A stretch of DNA of 64,000 nucleotides, taken from contig NZ_BJEA01000018.1 in the NCBI RefSeq assembly GCF_005405425.1, positions 1 through 64,000 of the forward strand, written 5' to 3'. The notes beneath the pieces are model-generated. The model was not told the origin of the DNA. It made no database searches and worked only from the letters and a program-made list of their open reading frames with translations. The position numbers and the translations under genes were made by a program. Source of the stretch: Lactiplantibacillus modestisalitolerans. GTDB lineage: Bacteria; Bacillota; Bacilli; Lactobacillales; Lactobacillaceae. This document shows, one piece after another, positions 17,908 to 27,956 of this stretch (the first letter of the stretch is position 1; each line of letters starts with the position of its first letter).

Positions 17908-18982
<1,075 letters not shown>

Positions 18983-19059
18983 TCCCGTAATATCAACGTT
19001 TTAATATTTCGATATCGGCGTTTTTTATTAAGTTGATCCGGACCCACGCTCTTATTATA
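18983..19059 (-). promoter_or_regulatory. CRISPR leader and promoter
   Basis: An AT-rich 77-nt stretch borders the repeat end opposite the degenerate repeat. On the minus strand it has a -10 TATAAT (19054-19059), giving a transcript that enters the first repeat after about 65 nt. The orientation agrees with the repeat type. Confidence 0.6.
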
Positions 19060-19106
19060 CCGAAAGTAACCGCTTTATTAAGTTAAAATGACTAGAATTT
19101 TATAAA

Positions 19107-19142
19107 AAAATCCAGCTACCGACTCAATCGGCGCTGGATTTT
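19107..19142 (-). terminator. terminator of the methyltransferase gene
   Basis: AAAATCCAGC(G)CCGA pairs with (T)CGGTAGCTGGATTTT on the minus strand, followed by a U-run, immediately after the stop codon. It separates this operon from CRISPR transcription. Confidence 0.8.
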
Positions 19143-19143
19143 A

Positions 19144-19737
19144 CTAATTTGTAGGTTGCTGATGACGAGCACGCTTCTGAATCGCTAATAAGTAGGGTGG
19201 CTGGTGAATTTGGTTCACAAAGCTGTACTGCAACACCTGAAATTCATGCTGATTAAGTTGCTGTACGTGTTCCCACAGGGCATCGGCCTCGTCTTGACCA
19301 CCCGGATGACCGGTGTAGACCATCAATAAGACGAGCCCGTTTGGTGTTAAGCGTTGCTCGACCGCTTCAACGGCGGTTAAGGTGGTTGGAGCCGTCGTGA
19401 CCACCGTTTTATCACCGCCCGGTAAGTAGCCGAGGTTAAACACCGCGCACTTGACCGCGGCCTCGGCGGGTAAAACTTGGGCGATGGTTTCGTGGCCCGC
19501 TTGCGTTAGGGTCGTCTGTTGGCTGAGCTGCTCGGCAGCGAGGGCCTGACGGGTGTTTTCAATCGCCGTGGCCTGAATGTCGAAGCCGTAGACGTGGCCG
19601 CTGGGACCAACCAGCTTGGCAAGGTAAACGGTGTCGTGGCCGTTGCCGACCGTTGCGTCAATGACGGTGTCGCCGGGATCGACGGCCTGATTAATTAAAG
19701 TATGACTAAAAGCTAAGGCTGAACTGAGTTGGATAAT
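19144..19737 (-). CDS. class I SAM-dependent methyltransferase (YtqB-like) with apparent AUU start
   Basis: The frame is open from 19737 to 19144 (197 aa). It reads I-Q-L-S-S-A-L-A-F-S-H-T-L-I, then the SAM-binding D-A-T-V-G-N-G-H-D-T (about residues 25-34), F-D-I-Q-A-T-A-I-E, and F-N-L-G-Y-L-P-G-G-D, the pattern of the YtqB/rRNA-methylase-like family (about 190 aa). A TGA lies two codons upstream and there is no ATG, GTG or TTG near the N terminus; the codon in the expected place is ATT, with GGGAG 6 nt before it. Either AUU initiates, as in infC, or the start codon has mutated. The first canonical start (GTG at 19443) would remove the SAM site. Likely cotranscribed with the PAP2 gene. Confidence 0.75.
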   Translation of the reverse strand: MIQLSSALAFSHTLINQAVDPGDTVIDATVGNGHDTVYLAKLVGPSGHVYGFDIQATAIENTRQALAAEQLSQQTTLTQAGHETIAQVLPAEAAVKCAVFNLGYLPGGDKTVVTTAPTTLTAVEAVEQRLTPNGLVLLMVYTGHPGGQDEADALWEHVQQLNQHEFQVLQYSFVNQIHQPPYLLAIQKRARHQQPTN

Positions 19738-19764
19738 GAATCACTCCCAAAAACCAACTTGAAT

Positions 19765-20412
19765 TTATTTTCTGAACTGAACAGGACCTGTTCGGTGACC
19801 GCGACTGAGGCGGGTGCTTGCGTATAGTAGCAAGCTACCGAGCATTGCGCCACCGAGTACGTCGCTGGGATAGTGGACGCCAACGATGACCCGACTGACG
19901 AGCATTAACCCGATGAGCACTACCCCGGTGCCGAGCAACCACCGCCGAACCGCGGGCCGTTTAAGTAGGTCGTACGCGATGACGAGTAGGCTCCCAATTA
20001 AAACGGTCGTCGTGGTGGCATGCCCACTGGGGTAACTGAACCCGCCAATATTTGTGAGCCGCCAAGCAGTGGGCCGGGGCCGCTGGATAAGCTGCTTGAT
20101 CCAGTAATTACCGCAGGCCGCTAACAACCAGGTATTAAGCCAAAAAAAGAGCGCTGAGCGCGGGTGGCGGCCAACGATTAAGGCCAATCCAATGACTAAG
20201 GTAATTAAAGTCACGGAGTGGGGGTTGCCAAACAGGGTGTAAGTCAGCATGGCTTGTTGAAACCACTGTGGCGAGTGGTGCAGGGCCAGGGCGACGTGGT
20301 GATCAAAGCTCGTGAGCCAGTCCGCACGTTGCCAGACTGACCAGCTCCAAAAGAGCCAAAATAATAGTAAAGCGAGCATGCCTCCATCACGGCGGTGCCA
20401 ATTAAAGGACAT
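19765..20412 (-). CDS. PAP2 family membrane phosphatase
   Basis: Start set at the ATG at 20412 (MSFNWHRRDGG) because GGAGGTGA lies just upstream; longer in-frame versions add an implausible polar tail. The 215-aa protein has about six membrane spans and the three-part PAP2 signature: K-Q-L-I-Q-R-P-R-P, P-S-G-H, and S-R-V-I-V-G-V-H-Y-P-S-D. It dephosphorylates a lipid phosphate, such as undecaprenyl pyrophosphate or phosphatidylglycerol phosphate, at the outer membrane face. The methyltransferase gene follows after 27 nt, so both may share a transcript. Confidence 0.88.
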   Translation of the reverse strand: MSFNWHRRDGGMLALLLFWLFWSWSVWQRADWLTSFDHHVALALHHSPQWFQQAMLTYTLFGNPHSVTLITLVIGLALIVGRHPRSALFFWLNTWLLAACGNYWIKQLIQRPRPTAWRLTNIGGFSYPSGHATTTTVLIGSLLVIAYDLLKRPAVRRWLLGTGVVLIGLMLVSRVIVGVHYPSDVLGGAMLGSLLLYASTRLSRGHRTGPVQFRK

Positions 20413-20515
20413 CCCGTCACCTCCGATAAATACTTTGTTGTGCTTATTATAGCATTGTTCATTATATTTTTTATTAGGGGGCACATGCAAGTCTTTCGAT
20501 TTTACGGGTTAGCGC

Positions 20516-20544
20516 TTGAAAAAGCGGGCGGGGTTTGCTACGAT
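20516..20544 (+). promoter_or_regulatory. leuS promoter
   Basis: -35 TTGAAA and -10 TACGAT with exactly 17 nt spacing, directly upstream of the T-box leader. Confidence 0.7.
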
Positions 20545-20791
20545 GAGAACAATAACTTTACGACTCTGAGAAGGATCAGTAAGTTTGCGTGTTTTTAAGA
20601 AACGCCGTGGTTGATGAAAACGGGGATTCACGCGAACTGAACTCACCTTCGAGTTTTCCGGCTGAACCAACGTAGGGCGGACGTGTTTTCGCGTTAAGAA
20701 AGTCAAGAGGCCACGGCAACGTGGAATCATAGGTGGTACCGCGGAACCCGTTTTCGTCCTATAAGTCATGCTGACTTATGGGATTTTTTAG
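20545..20791 (+). promoter_or_regulatory. T-box riboswitch (leucine) of leuS
   Basis: The T-box sequence AGGTGGTACCGCGG (20731-20744) precedes a terminator hairpin (ATAAGTCA / TGACTTAT then TTTTTT, 20760-20791). Stem I lies upstream; a CTC triplet at 20642-20644 (within GAACTCACC) is a plausible leucine specifier. Uncharged tRNA-Leu binding would favour the antiterminator and switch on leuS. The T-box identity is clear; the specifier is tentative. Confidence 0.92.
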
Positions 20792-20942
20792 TTTAACGGC
20801 CAAGTTGAACTGAACGGAGCGAACCGCCGGGGGCGTTTATGCGGCTTTTTGACCGGGAATAAGTCCTCCTGTTCAGAGTTGTTCAGTCAGCACAGTCGCA
20901 ATGCTAGCTTACATAAATAGGTAGCAAGAAAGGGGCAACATT

Positions 20943-23369
20943 ATGGCATACAACCATAAGGTCATTGAACGTAAATGGCAACATTATTGGAAAGAAAACA
21001 AAACGTTTAAGACGCTAGATACAACCGACAAGAAGAAATACTACGCCTTAGACATGTTCCCGTACCCGTCTGGTCAAGGGTTACACGTGGGACACCCGGA
21101 AGGTTACACCGCAACGGATATTATGTCCCGTTTCAAGCGGATGCAAGGTTACAACGTTTTACACCCAATGGGGTGGGATGCGTTCGGTTTGCCAGCTGAA
21201 CAGTACGCTTTGAAAACGGGGCACAACCCGAAGAACTTTACGGCCCAAAACATTAAGAACTTTAAGCGCCAAATCCGCTCGTTAGGTTTCTCTTACGATT
21301 GGGACCGGGAAATCAATACGACCGATCCGTCTTACTACAAGTGGACCCAGTGGATTTTTGAACAACTCTACAAGCGCGGGCTGGCCTATGAATCCGAAAC
21401 CTTAGTTAACTGGGCGCCGGACATGATGGGTGGGACCGTCGTCTCTAACGAAGAGGTTGTTGACGGCAAAACTGAACGCGGCGGCTACGATGTTTACCGC
21501 GTTCCAATGAAGCAGTGGAGTTTGAAAATCACGGCCTACGCTGACCGCTTGATTGACGACTTAGACGACATTGACTGGCCTGAAAACATCAAGGAACAGC
21601 AACGTAATTGGATTGGCCGTTCCGTTGGCGGTTCCATTAAGTTCAAAGTGGCGGGGCAAGCCGACGACGTTCAAATCGAAGTCTTCTCGACCCGTCCGGA
21701 CACGTTATTCGGTGCGAGCTACATGGTCTTGGCGCCTGAACACGAACTCGTTGACCAATTAACGACGCCTGAACAAGCGGATGCCATCAAGGCTTATAAG
21801 GAAAAGATTGCGACTAAGTCCGACCTTGAACGGACTGATCTGAACAAGGACAAGACCGGGGTCTTCACTGGTAGTTATGGGATCAACCCCGTAAACGGCG
21901 AAAAGTTACCAATTTGGATTGCCGATTACGTGCTTGCGTCATACGGCACTGGGGCCATCATGGCCGTACCAGCGCATGACGATCGCGACTTTGAATTTGC
22001 CAAGAAGTTTGACTTGCCAATTAAGCCGGTCATTGCGGGCGACAACGACTATGATCAACAAGCTTATACCGGCGACGGCGAACACATTAATTCTGACTTC
22101 GTCAACGGCCTAGACAAGCAGGCCGGAATCGATAAGATGATCGACTGGTTAGAAGCCCACCATTGTGGCGCAAAGAAGGTCAATTACCGCTTGCGGGACT
22201 GGATTTTCTCCCGGCAACGGTATTGGGGCGAACCAATTCCCGTTATTCATTGGGAAGATGGCGAAACTACGCTGGTTCCAGAAGATGAATTACCACTCCG
22301 CTTACCAGCAACTAAGAACCTGGAACCATCCGGGACTGGCGAAAGCCCGTTAGCTAACATTGACGACTGGGTTAACGTGGTTGATGAAAACGGCCGGAAA
22401 GGGAAGCGCGAAACCAACACGATGCCACAATGGGCCGGGAGCTCCTGGTACTTCTTGCGTTACGTTGATCCGCACAATCCGGACGCCTTAGCTGACTTTA
22501 ATAAGTTGAAGTACTGGTCACCAGTTGACTTGTACGTTGGCGGAGCCGAACACGCCGTCTTGCACTTGCTATACGCGCGGTTCTGGCACAAGTTCCTCTA
22601 CGACTTAGGGGTCGTTCCAACCAAGGAACCCTTCCAGAAGTTGGTTAACCAAGGCATGATCCTAGGGGACAACCACGAAAAGATGTCCAAATCACGGGGC
22701 AACGTGGTTAACCCGGATGACATCGTGGACCAATATGGGGCCGACACATTACGGCTTTACGAAATGTTCATGGGGCCGTTGGAAGCTTCGATTCCGTGGA
22801 GTACCGATGGTTTACACGGTGCCAACAAGTGGATTGAACGAGTTTGGCGCCTAATTATTGATGACAATAACCGCGTTCGCGATCGGGTTACGACCATTAA
22901 CGACGGCAAGTTAACCAAGGTTTACAATGAAACCGTCAAGAAGGTCACCGAAGATTACGAAAACATGCGCTTTAACATTGCCATCTCACAAATGATGGTC
23001 TTCGTTAACGAAGCCTACAAAGTGGACGATTTACCAATCGTTTACATCGAAGGCTTTGTAAAGATGCTGTCACCAATCGTGCCACACTTGGCCGAAGAAT
23101 TATGGCAACTGTTGGGTCACGACAACACGATTACCTACGCTAACTGGCCAACTTATGATGAATCGAAGTTGGTTGAAAGTACCGTTGAAATCGTGCTCCA
23201 AGTTAACGGTAAAGTGCGTTCACACGCAACCGTTGCTAAGGAGACCGGGAAAGACGAACTTGAAAAGCTCGCCTTGGCCGATGAAAAAATTCAAGAATTT
23301 ACCGCTGGCAAGACGGTTCGCAAGGTCATTGCGATTCCGGGTAAGCTGGTTAACATCGTCGCTAACTAG
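20943..23369 (+). CDS. leuS: leucyl-tRNA synthetase
   Basis: An 808-aa class I aminoacyl-tRNA synthetase charging tRNA-Leu. The HIGH-type motif H-V-G-H is at residues 48-51 and K-M-S-K-S near 580. The CP1 editing domain (about 225-415) includes T-R-P-D-T-L-F-G and [20 protein letters not shown] lies before the ATG, and the length is normal. Expression is controlled by the T-box leader 150 nt upstream. A tRNA-Leu(CAG) gene is present at 46167. Confidence 0.98.
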   Translation: MAYNHKVIERKWQHYWKENKTFKTLDTTDKKKYYALDMFPYPSGQGLHVGHPEGYTATDIMSRFKRMQGYNVLHPMGWDAFGLPAEQYALKTGHNPKNFTAQNIKNFKRQIRSLGFSYDWDREINTTDPSYYKWTQWIFEQLYKRGLAYESETLVNWAPDMMGGTVVSNEEVVDGKTERGGYDVYRVPMKQWSLKITAYADRLIDDLDDIDWPENIKEQQRNWIGRSVGGSIKFKVAGQADDVQIEVFSTRPDTLFGASYMVLAPEHELVDQLTTPEQADAIKAYKEKIATKSDLERTDLNKDKTGVFTGSYGINPVNGEKLPIWIADYVLASYGTGAIMAVPAHDDRDFEFAKKFDLPIKPVIAGDNDYDQQAYTGDGEHINSDFVNGLDKQAGIDKMIDWLEAHHCGAKKVNYRLRDWIFSRQRYWGEPIPVIHWEDGETTLVPEDELPLRLPATKNLEPSGTGESPLANIDDWVNVVDENGRKGKRETNTMPQWAGSSWYFLRYVDPHNPDALADFNKLKYWSPVDLYVGGAEHAVLHLLYARFWHKFLYDLGVVPTKEPFQKLVNQGMILGDNHEKMSKSRGNVVNPDDIVDQYGADTLRLYEMFMGPLEASIPWSTDGLHGANKWIERVWRLIIDDNNRVRDRVTTINDGKLTKVYNETVKKVTEDYENMRFNIAISQMMVFVNEAYKVDDLPIVYIEGFVKMLSPIVPHLAEELWQLLGHDNTITYANWPTYDESKLVESTVEIVLQVNGKVRSHATVAKETGKDELEKLALADEKIQEFTAGKTVRKVIAIPGKLVNIVAN

Positions 23370-23395
23370 CGATTAATTCTAAAAATAAAATAATT

Positions 23396-23441
23396 AAAAC
23401 AGGGTCCCCAAGTCGGTTAGCTGACTTGGGGACCCCGTTTT
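23396..23441. terminator. strong bidirectional terminator
   Basis: GGTCCCCAAGTC pairs with GACTTGGGGACC within AAAAC/GTTTT flanks; shared by leuS and the convergent immunity-like gene. Confidence 0.85.
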
Positions 23442-23444
23442 GAT

Positions 23445-23777
23445 TTAGAAACCGCCAAACGAGATGGAAAGGGAAATTAGCCCAGTGGCGATAAAGTAGT
23501 TTCGGATGTTGGTATCGTCGTACTTACCGGCTTCGACGTCGGTTTGAATCTGATTATAGAACTGAACTAGAACCGCGGGCACGTCGTGATGGGCAACGTA
23601 ACGCTGCGAAATCGCGTGCGAAAGGTCGGAAACGACCTTGCCGAAGTCCTCATCTTGATTCAAACGGTTAGCCGCAGTCAATAACATGGTGCGTAGTGCG
23701 GGATTCCGCTTAATTTCCGGCTCTTGATATAAGTGGCTAAGTTGTGTAATAAAAGCGTTCAGTTTTTCATCGGTCAT
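23445..23777 (-). CDS. bacteriocin immunity protein-like (EntA_Immun type)
   Basis: A 110-aa, all-helical cytoplasmic-looking protein. Its pattern (L-N-A-F-I-x-x-L ... A-L-R-T-M-L-L-T-A-A-N-R-L ... L-S-H-A-I-S-Q-R-Y-V-A-H-H-D-V-P-A-V-L ... F-Y-N-Q-I) resembles the enterocin A immunity family of class IIa bacteriocins, which protects the mannose PTS from the cognate bacteriocin. The C terminus is hydrophobic and Gly/Phe-ended. GGGGG precedes the ATG. No bacteriocin precursor or transporter is nearby, so it would be an orphan immunity gene. The match is by pattern only. Confidence 0.55.
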   Translation of the reverse strand: MTDEKLNAFITQLSHLYQEPEIKRNPALRTMLLTAANRLNQDEDFGKVVSDLSHAISQRYVAHHDVPAVLVQFYNQIQTDVEAGKYDDTNIRNYFIATGLISLSISFGGF

Positions 23778-24074
23778 GTAGTTGTCCCCCTATATGTACA
23801 TTGACTTTAAGCATAGCGCAGCCGATTGGAAAGTCAAGTCGGGGGCGGTTTGCGCGCTGACCTAACAAAGGGGCAATCAGCCGTTGCTTTTGGGCGCGTC
23901 TCTGGGCACTTCACGGTAGGATAAAGTTGGCCCCTAAGTTGAACTGAACAACCTGGAAAAGTGGACATCCGTTAAAGTTCGGTTAAACTCACGTGGAAGT
24001 TCGGATTTGGATTGCAACTTAGGGGTATTTCATCTAAAATAGTTAAGATTGAACTAAGAAAGTGGGTTACAAAC

Positions 24075-25745
24075 ATGTCTGAGGAACCAAAAGCGAAGCA
24101 GTCGCAGGCTGGACACGTGAATTCGGAAGCTGAAGCGCGCCAAAAGATGGTTCGCGGGTCGGCTTGGATGACGGCGGGGAGCATGTTTTCCCGCATTCTC
24201 GGTGCGTTGTACGTTATTCCCTGGGTGCTCTGGATGGGCAGCGATTATACCCAAGGGAACGCGCTGTACGCGAAGGGGTATAATATTTATAGTTTCTTCC
24301 TCCTCATCGCGATTGGTGGGATTCCATCCGCCATTTCGAAACAAATTTCAGAATATAATGCTATGAATGAATACGCCGTGGGACAACGGCTCTTTAAACG
24401 CGGCCTGTTATTGACCGCAGCCTTTGGGATTGCCGGCGGCGCGATCATGTGGTTCGGCGCCAAGCCAATTGCCGTTATCTTTGGGGGGAGCGACCCGAAC
24501 GTCATTCCAGTGTTAAAAGCGCTGGCCATCGCGCTAGTGATCATTCCATCAATGTCGCTAACCCGGGGCTTCTTTCAGGGTTACCAAGAAATGGCACCCT
24601 CGGCCATTTCGCAGTTCGTGGAACAAGTTTTCCGGGTCCTGTACCTCTTAGGGGCGACCTACTTTATTATGCGGGTTCAACGCGGTGACTGGTTCAACGC
24701 GGTAACACAATCAACGTTCGCAGCCTTTATCGGGGCGGCGGCGAGTCTGTTACTGTTGGCGTGGTACTACTACCGAAAACGCCCTGAACTGAACGCTCTG
24801 GCTGAACAAAGTGAAAACCAACTCGTGATTCCCGTTTGGAAGCTGTTCAGAGACATCATCGTGCAGGCGATTCCGTTTATCGTAGTTGATACGGCCACGA
24901 CCGTCTTCAACTTACTGGATCAAGCGACGTTCCAGCCAATGATGAAGCTGGCCTACCACTTAGGGGTGGATCAAATTAACACTTTGTACGCCTACTTTGC
25001 GTTCAATGCGAACAAGTTAGTTATGATCATCGTGTCGTTAGCGTCGGCGATTGCCGTCACGGTCGTGCCGCTTTTATCCGAATCGTTAGCGAGCCACAAC
25101 ATGCGCAACATCCGGAAACAATTGGAAGATTCGATTATTTTATTCCTCTTTATCATGATTCCAGGAGCGATGGGGATGGCCGCGGTAGCCCAACCACTGA
25201 ACACCCTGTTTTATAGTTACGACCAAATCGGCACGTTGATTCTACAAATTGCGGCTTTTACCGCCATCTTGCTCGGCCTGTTCACGGTGGTTTCAGCCCT
25301 GATGCAAGGACTTTCGCGGAATCGCGACATTATCCGCTTTTATCTGATTGGTTTGCTGGTCAAAATTATTGTCCAGTGGCCATGTATTTACTTCCTCTCG
25401 ACGGCCGGTCCGCTCGTGGCGACCGCCATCGGGATGGCCGTTGCCAGCATGATGGCGATGTACGATTTGGAACGGAATTTCGGGATTCGTTACGTGAAGA
25501 TTTTACCGAAAGTAAACCGAATCTTGATGTATTCCATTTTGACGTACATTACGGCTCGCGTGCTCGTATACGGCTTAAACTTCATTTTTAACGAACAAAG
25601 TAAGTTCCAATCACTGATCATCGTGCTGGTGGCCGTGGCTGCGGGTGGGTGCGTCTACGCGTACTTTGCCCTCAAGTCGCACCTTGCGGACATGATGATT
25701 GGTAGTCGGGCCGCCGGTTTACGGCGAAAACTACGAATTAAGTAG
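24075..25745 (+). CDS. MurJ/YtgP-type lipid flippase (MOP superfamily)
   Basis: Start chosen at the ATG at 24075 (MSEEPKAKQSQ), giving 556 aa. After a polar N-terminal 30 residues come about 14 membrane helices, starting G-S-A-W-M-T-A-G-S-M-F-S-R-I-L-G, the first-helix pattern of polysaccharide biosynthesis/SpoVB/YtgP proteins. These flip lipid-linked precursors, with YtgP being the lipid II flippase of bacilli. The pseudouridine synthase gene follows 7 nt later, the same leuS - ytgP - rsuA order as in other lactobacilli. That context supports a core cell-wall role rather than exopolysaccharide export. Confidence 0.88.
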   Translation: MSEEPKAKQSQAGHVNSEAEARQKMVRGSAWMTAGSMFSRILGALYVIPWVLWMGSDYTQGNALYAKGYNIYSFFLLIAIGGIPSAISKQISEYNAMNEYAVGQRLFKRGLLLTAAFGIAGGAIMWFGAKPIAVIFGGSDPNVIPVLKALAIALVIIPSMSLTRGFFQGYQEMAPSAISQFVEQVFRVLYLLGATYFIMRVQRGDWFNAVTQSTFAAFIGAAASLLLLAWYYYRKRPELNALAEQSENQLVIPVWKLFRDIIVQAIPFIVVDTATTVFNLLDQATFQPMMKLAYHLGVDQINTLYAYFAFNANKLVMIIVSLASAIAVTVVPLLSESLASHNMRNIRKQLEDSIILFLFIMIPGAMGMAAVAQPLNTLFYSYDQIGTLILQIAAFTAILLGLFTVVSALMQGLSRNRDIIRFYLIGLLVKIIVQWPCIYFLSTAGPLVATAIGMAVASMMAMYDLERNFGIRYVKILPKVNRILMYSILTYITARVLVYGLNFIFNEQSKFQSLIIVLVAVAAGGCVYAYFALKSHLADMMIGSRAAGLRRKLRIK

Positions 25746-25752
25746 GTGAATT

Positions 25753-26481
25753 ATGCGAATTGACAAATATTTACACGCGATGCGAATCGGGACGCGCACG
25801 CAGGTTCGACGGCTGATTAAAGACGGTCACGTGACCGCAAACGGTGAGCCGGTCTTGTCTGGCAAGCAACAGGTGACCCCAGGTAATGACGAGGTCGCCC
25901 TCGATGATGAACCCGTGCGCTACCAAGAATACTTCTACTACGTGTTAAACAAACCAGTGGGCGTCATTACCGCAACCACCGATGCAAGTGCGAAAACCGT
26001 GATGGACTTGTTCAATACGACTGATTTTCGGGACGACTTATTTCCAGTTGGGCGATTAGATAAGGATACCGAGGGGGTGCTGTTGATCACCAATGACGGC
26101 GCCCTAGCACACGCCTTGCTCGCACCAGCACACCACGTTACTAAGATTTACGAAGCTGAGGTGACTGGCGAGATCACTGCCGACCAAGTTGCGGGCTTTA
26201 ACGACGGCTTGATCTTAAAGGACGGGACGCAGCTCCAACCTGCTGAGGCTGAGATTGTGGCCTTTCATGAAATTGAAAACTTTACGACGGTCCGAATCAA
26301 GATTCACGAGGGTAAGTATCACCAGGTGAAACGGATGATTGGGACGCTGGGGGAACGGGTCGTTGAGTTGCGCCGAACTGCCTTTGGACCGCTAACGTTG
26401 CCGGTTGGCTTGATGGCCGGTAATTACCGGGCGTTGACGGAGACGGAGTTGGCGGAGCTGAGGAAGGTTGTCAGAGTGTGA
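25753..26481 (+). CDS. rsuA: RsuA-family 16S rRNA pseudouridine synthase
   Basis: A 242-aa enzyme isomerising a uridine of 16S rRNA (U516 in E. coli). An S4 RNA-binding domain (residues 1-45, M-R-I-D-K-Y-L) is followed by the catalytic domain. This has G-R-L-D-K-D-T-E-G (about 98-106) with the nucleophilic Asp, and later K-Y-H-Q-V-K-R-M (about 189-196). TAGGTGAATT precedes the ATG. Its final codon and stop (GTG TGA) coincide with the edge of repeat family R2, so the C-terminal codon may have been set by the repeat. Confidence 0.93.
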   Translation: MRIDKYLHAMRIGTRTQVRRLIKDGHVTANGEPVLSGKQQVTPGNDEVALDDEPVRYQEYFYYVLNKPVGVITATTDASAKTVMDLFNTTDFRDDLFPVGRLDKDTEGVLLITNDGALAHALLAPAHHVTKIYEAEVTGEITADQVAGFNDGLILKDGTQLQPAEAEIVAFHEIENFTTVRIKIHEGKYHQVKRMIGTLGERVVELRRTAFGPLTLPVGLMAGNYRALTETELAELRKVVRV

Positions 26482-26856
26482 AGCCCAGCGGGTTGATGCT
26501 GAGCACTGCCTAGACAGCGGCATGACGCGGTGTTTGCGTTGTGCCGCTGTCGTAGCAGGCGCAGGCATCAGCTGGGCTGAACACGTTTCGGCTATAAAGC
26601 ATGGGAGCGCCCGGGTTTGGCGATGGCGACTTAGCGTAGCAAGCGCAGATGCCAGTCGGACCGAACACGTTTCGGCTATAAAGCATAGAAGCGACGCGGT
26701 GTTTGCGTTGTGCTGCTGTCGTAGCAAGCGCAGGCATCAGCTGGGCTGAACACGTTTCGGCTATAAAGCATGGGAGCGCCCGGGTTTGGCGATGGCGACT
26801 TAGCGTAGCTAACCGCAGGACCATGCTAGCTCGAACACGTTTCAGCTATAAGGCAT
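26475..26856. repeat. R2 repeat array (tandem, about 84-nt units)
   Basis: Four copies of GAACACGTTTC(G/A)GCTATAA start at 26579, 26663, 26748 and 26833, about 84-85 nt apart. Alternate units are nearly identical, so the block is best seen as a 169-nt composite duplicated in tandem. Each unit also carries a C-C-C-G-G-G-T-T-T-G-G-C-G-A-T-G-G-C-G type arm. Inverted copies lie at 32420-32662, with related edges at 31651 and 48785. Open frames across it are repeat artefacts. The array fills most of the 522-nt gap between rsuA and nnrD. Confidence 0.85.
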
Positions 26857-26867
26857 TTAAAAACAGC

Positions 26868-26906
26868 AAACGAGGCGGTGACAAGGAAAATGTCACCGCC
26901 TCGTTT
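26868..26906. terminator. strong bidirectional terminator
   Basis: AAACGAGGCGGTGACA pairs perfectly with TGTCACCGCCTCGTTT, loop AGGAAAA; ends rsuA on the plus strand. Confidence 0.85.
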
Positions 26907-26942
26907 TAACTATTCTTGGTTCTATGAGTTGTGATGTTGATC

Positions 26943-26980
26943 TGCTGGCGGCAACCTCAACACCAATTGGTACAGCACCT
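26943..26980. repeat. dispersed repeat flank, copy 2
   Basis: CTGGCGGCAACCTCAACACC followed by AATTGGTACAGCACC matches 56389-56427 (CTGGCGGCAATCTCAACACT) and 6140-6194. Confidence 0.7.
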
Positions 26981-27003
26981 GACTAATAACAGTAGGGGTC
27001 TAC

Positions 27004-27855
27004 TTAATCTTGGGCAACGCTCATTCGGTGCATATACGCTGGCAGCGCCGCGCTAATTTGCGTCGGCAAAACCACGTAGCGGGTCCGCGCTAAATCGTCT
27101 GCAATCGCACTGTGGAGGTAGACCGCGCTCAAAATTGCGTTAGTGAAATCGGTAAATTGGGCCACAAAGCCGCCAACCATCCCAGCTAACGTATCACCCA
27201 TGCCACCAGTCGCCATCGCCGGCGTGCCGCCCGGATTACGCCACGCTTGTTGATCCGTATAAACGGTGGTGTGGTGGGCTTTCACGACCGCCACGACGCC
27301 TAACTTTTGTTGGGCCCGCTGGTTGGCCGCCGGTGTTTGTTCGGCGATTGGAATCCCACTTAAGCGTTGCCACTCCATCTGGTGGGGTGTCACCACGATG
27401 GGTAAGTCCGGCAAGGCTTGGGGGTCGGCCGCTAACAGTGTCAACGCCGAGCCGTCGATCACCAGTCGCTGGGGGGCTTGTAACGTGCTTAAAGCGGCGG
27501 TCAAGCAACCTTGGGCCACCACGTCCGTGCCCAGGCCAGGGCCAATCACCACGACGTCCATTTTCGGCAGGAGTGCCAACAAGGTCGTGGTGGCGCGGTA
27601 GTCGACGATCATCGCCTCTGGTAGCCGTGCGTGCAAGCTGGCGAAGTTGCTGGGGGCGGTTGCGACGGTCACCAGGCCAGCACCGCTATAAACGGCGGCG
27701 GTCGCTGCCATGATAATGGCCCCGCCGAATTGGTCGTTACCGCCAATCAGCATGACCCGACCATAATCGCCCTTATGCGAGTTGGCCGGTCGGCGTTTAA
27801 TTGTGTTTTGAACCAAATTAGTTGTAATCGTTTGCATCTTATCACTGACTTTCAT
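27004..27855 (-). CDS. nnrD: ADP-dependent NAD(P)H-hydrate dehydratase
   Basis: A 283-aa YjeF C-terminal-domain enzyme that repairs hydrated NAD(P)H using ADP. Visible motifs are G-D-Y-G-R-V-M-L-I-G-G (about residues 29-39), V-I-G-P-G-L-G-T-D (about 104-112), V-V-T-P-H-Q-M-E (about 154-161) and M-A-T-G-G-M-G-D-T-L-A-G (about 219-230), the nucleotide-binding and catalytic Asp region. The epimerase half (NnrE) is not fused and not in the window. An alternative ATG six codons in is possible; neither start has a strong site. Confidence 0.92.
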   Translation of the reverse strand: MKVSDKMQTITTNLVQNTIKRRPANSHKGDYGRVMLIGGNDQFGGAIIMAATAAVYSGAGLVTVATAPSNFASLHARLPEAMIVDYRATTTLLALLPKMDVVVIGPGLGTDVVAQGCLTAALSTLQAPQRLVIDGSALTLLAADPQALPDLPIVVTPHQMEWQRLSGIPIAEQTPAANQRAQQKLGVVAVVKAHHTTVYTDQQAWRNPGGTPAMATGGMGDTLAGMVGGFVAQFTDFTNAILSAVYLHSAIADDLARTRYVVLPTQISAALPAYMHRMSVAQD

Positions 27856-27956
27856 GCGTTTACATCGAGTATAGCACGCGCGCGTTGCTTTCGATTATTA
27901 ACTTACGGCGAGCTATGCTAAAATTAAGGTAATCACAATGTGGGAGGAATAAACAA

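Noticed and set aside
19144-19443. A 99-aa protein starting at the GTG at 19443
   Set aside because: It would lack the SAM-binding site, which is encoded in frame immediately upstream.
20509-20769. 86-codon minus frame before leuS
   Set aside because: Antisense to the leuS T-box; no ribosome binding site.
26392-26909. Several overlapping open frames on both strands with repeated A-E-H-V-S-A-I-K-H or F-I-A-E-T-C-S motifs
   Set aside because: They come from the R2 tandem repeats, lie in several frames at once and lack translation signals.
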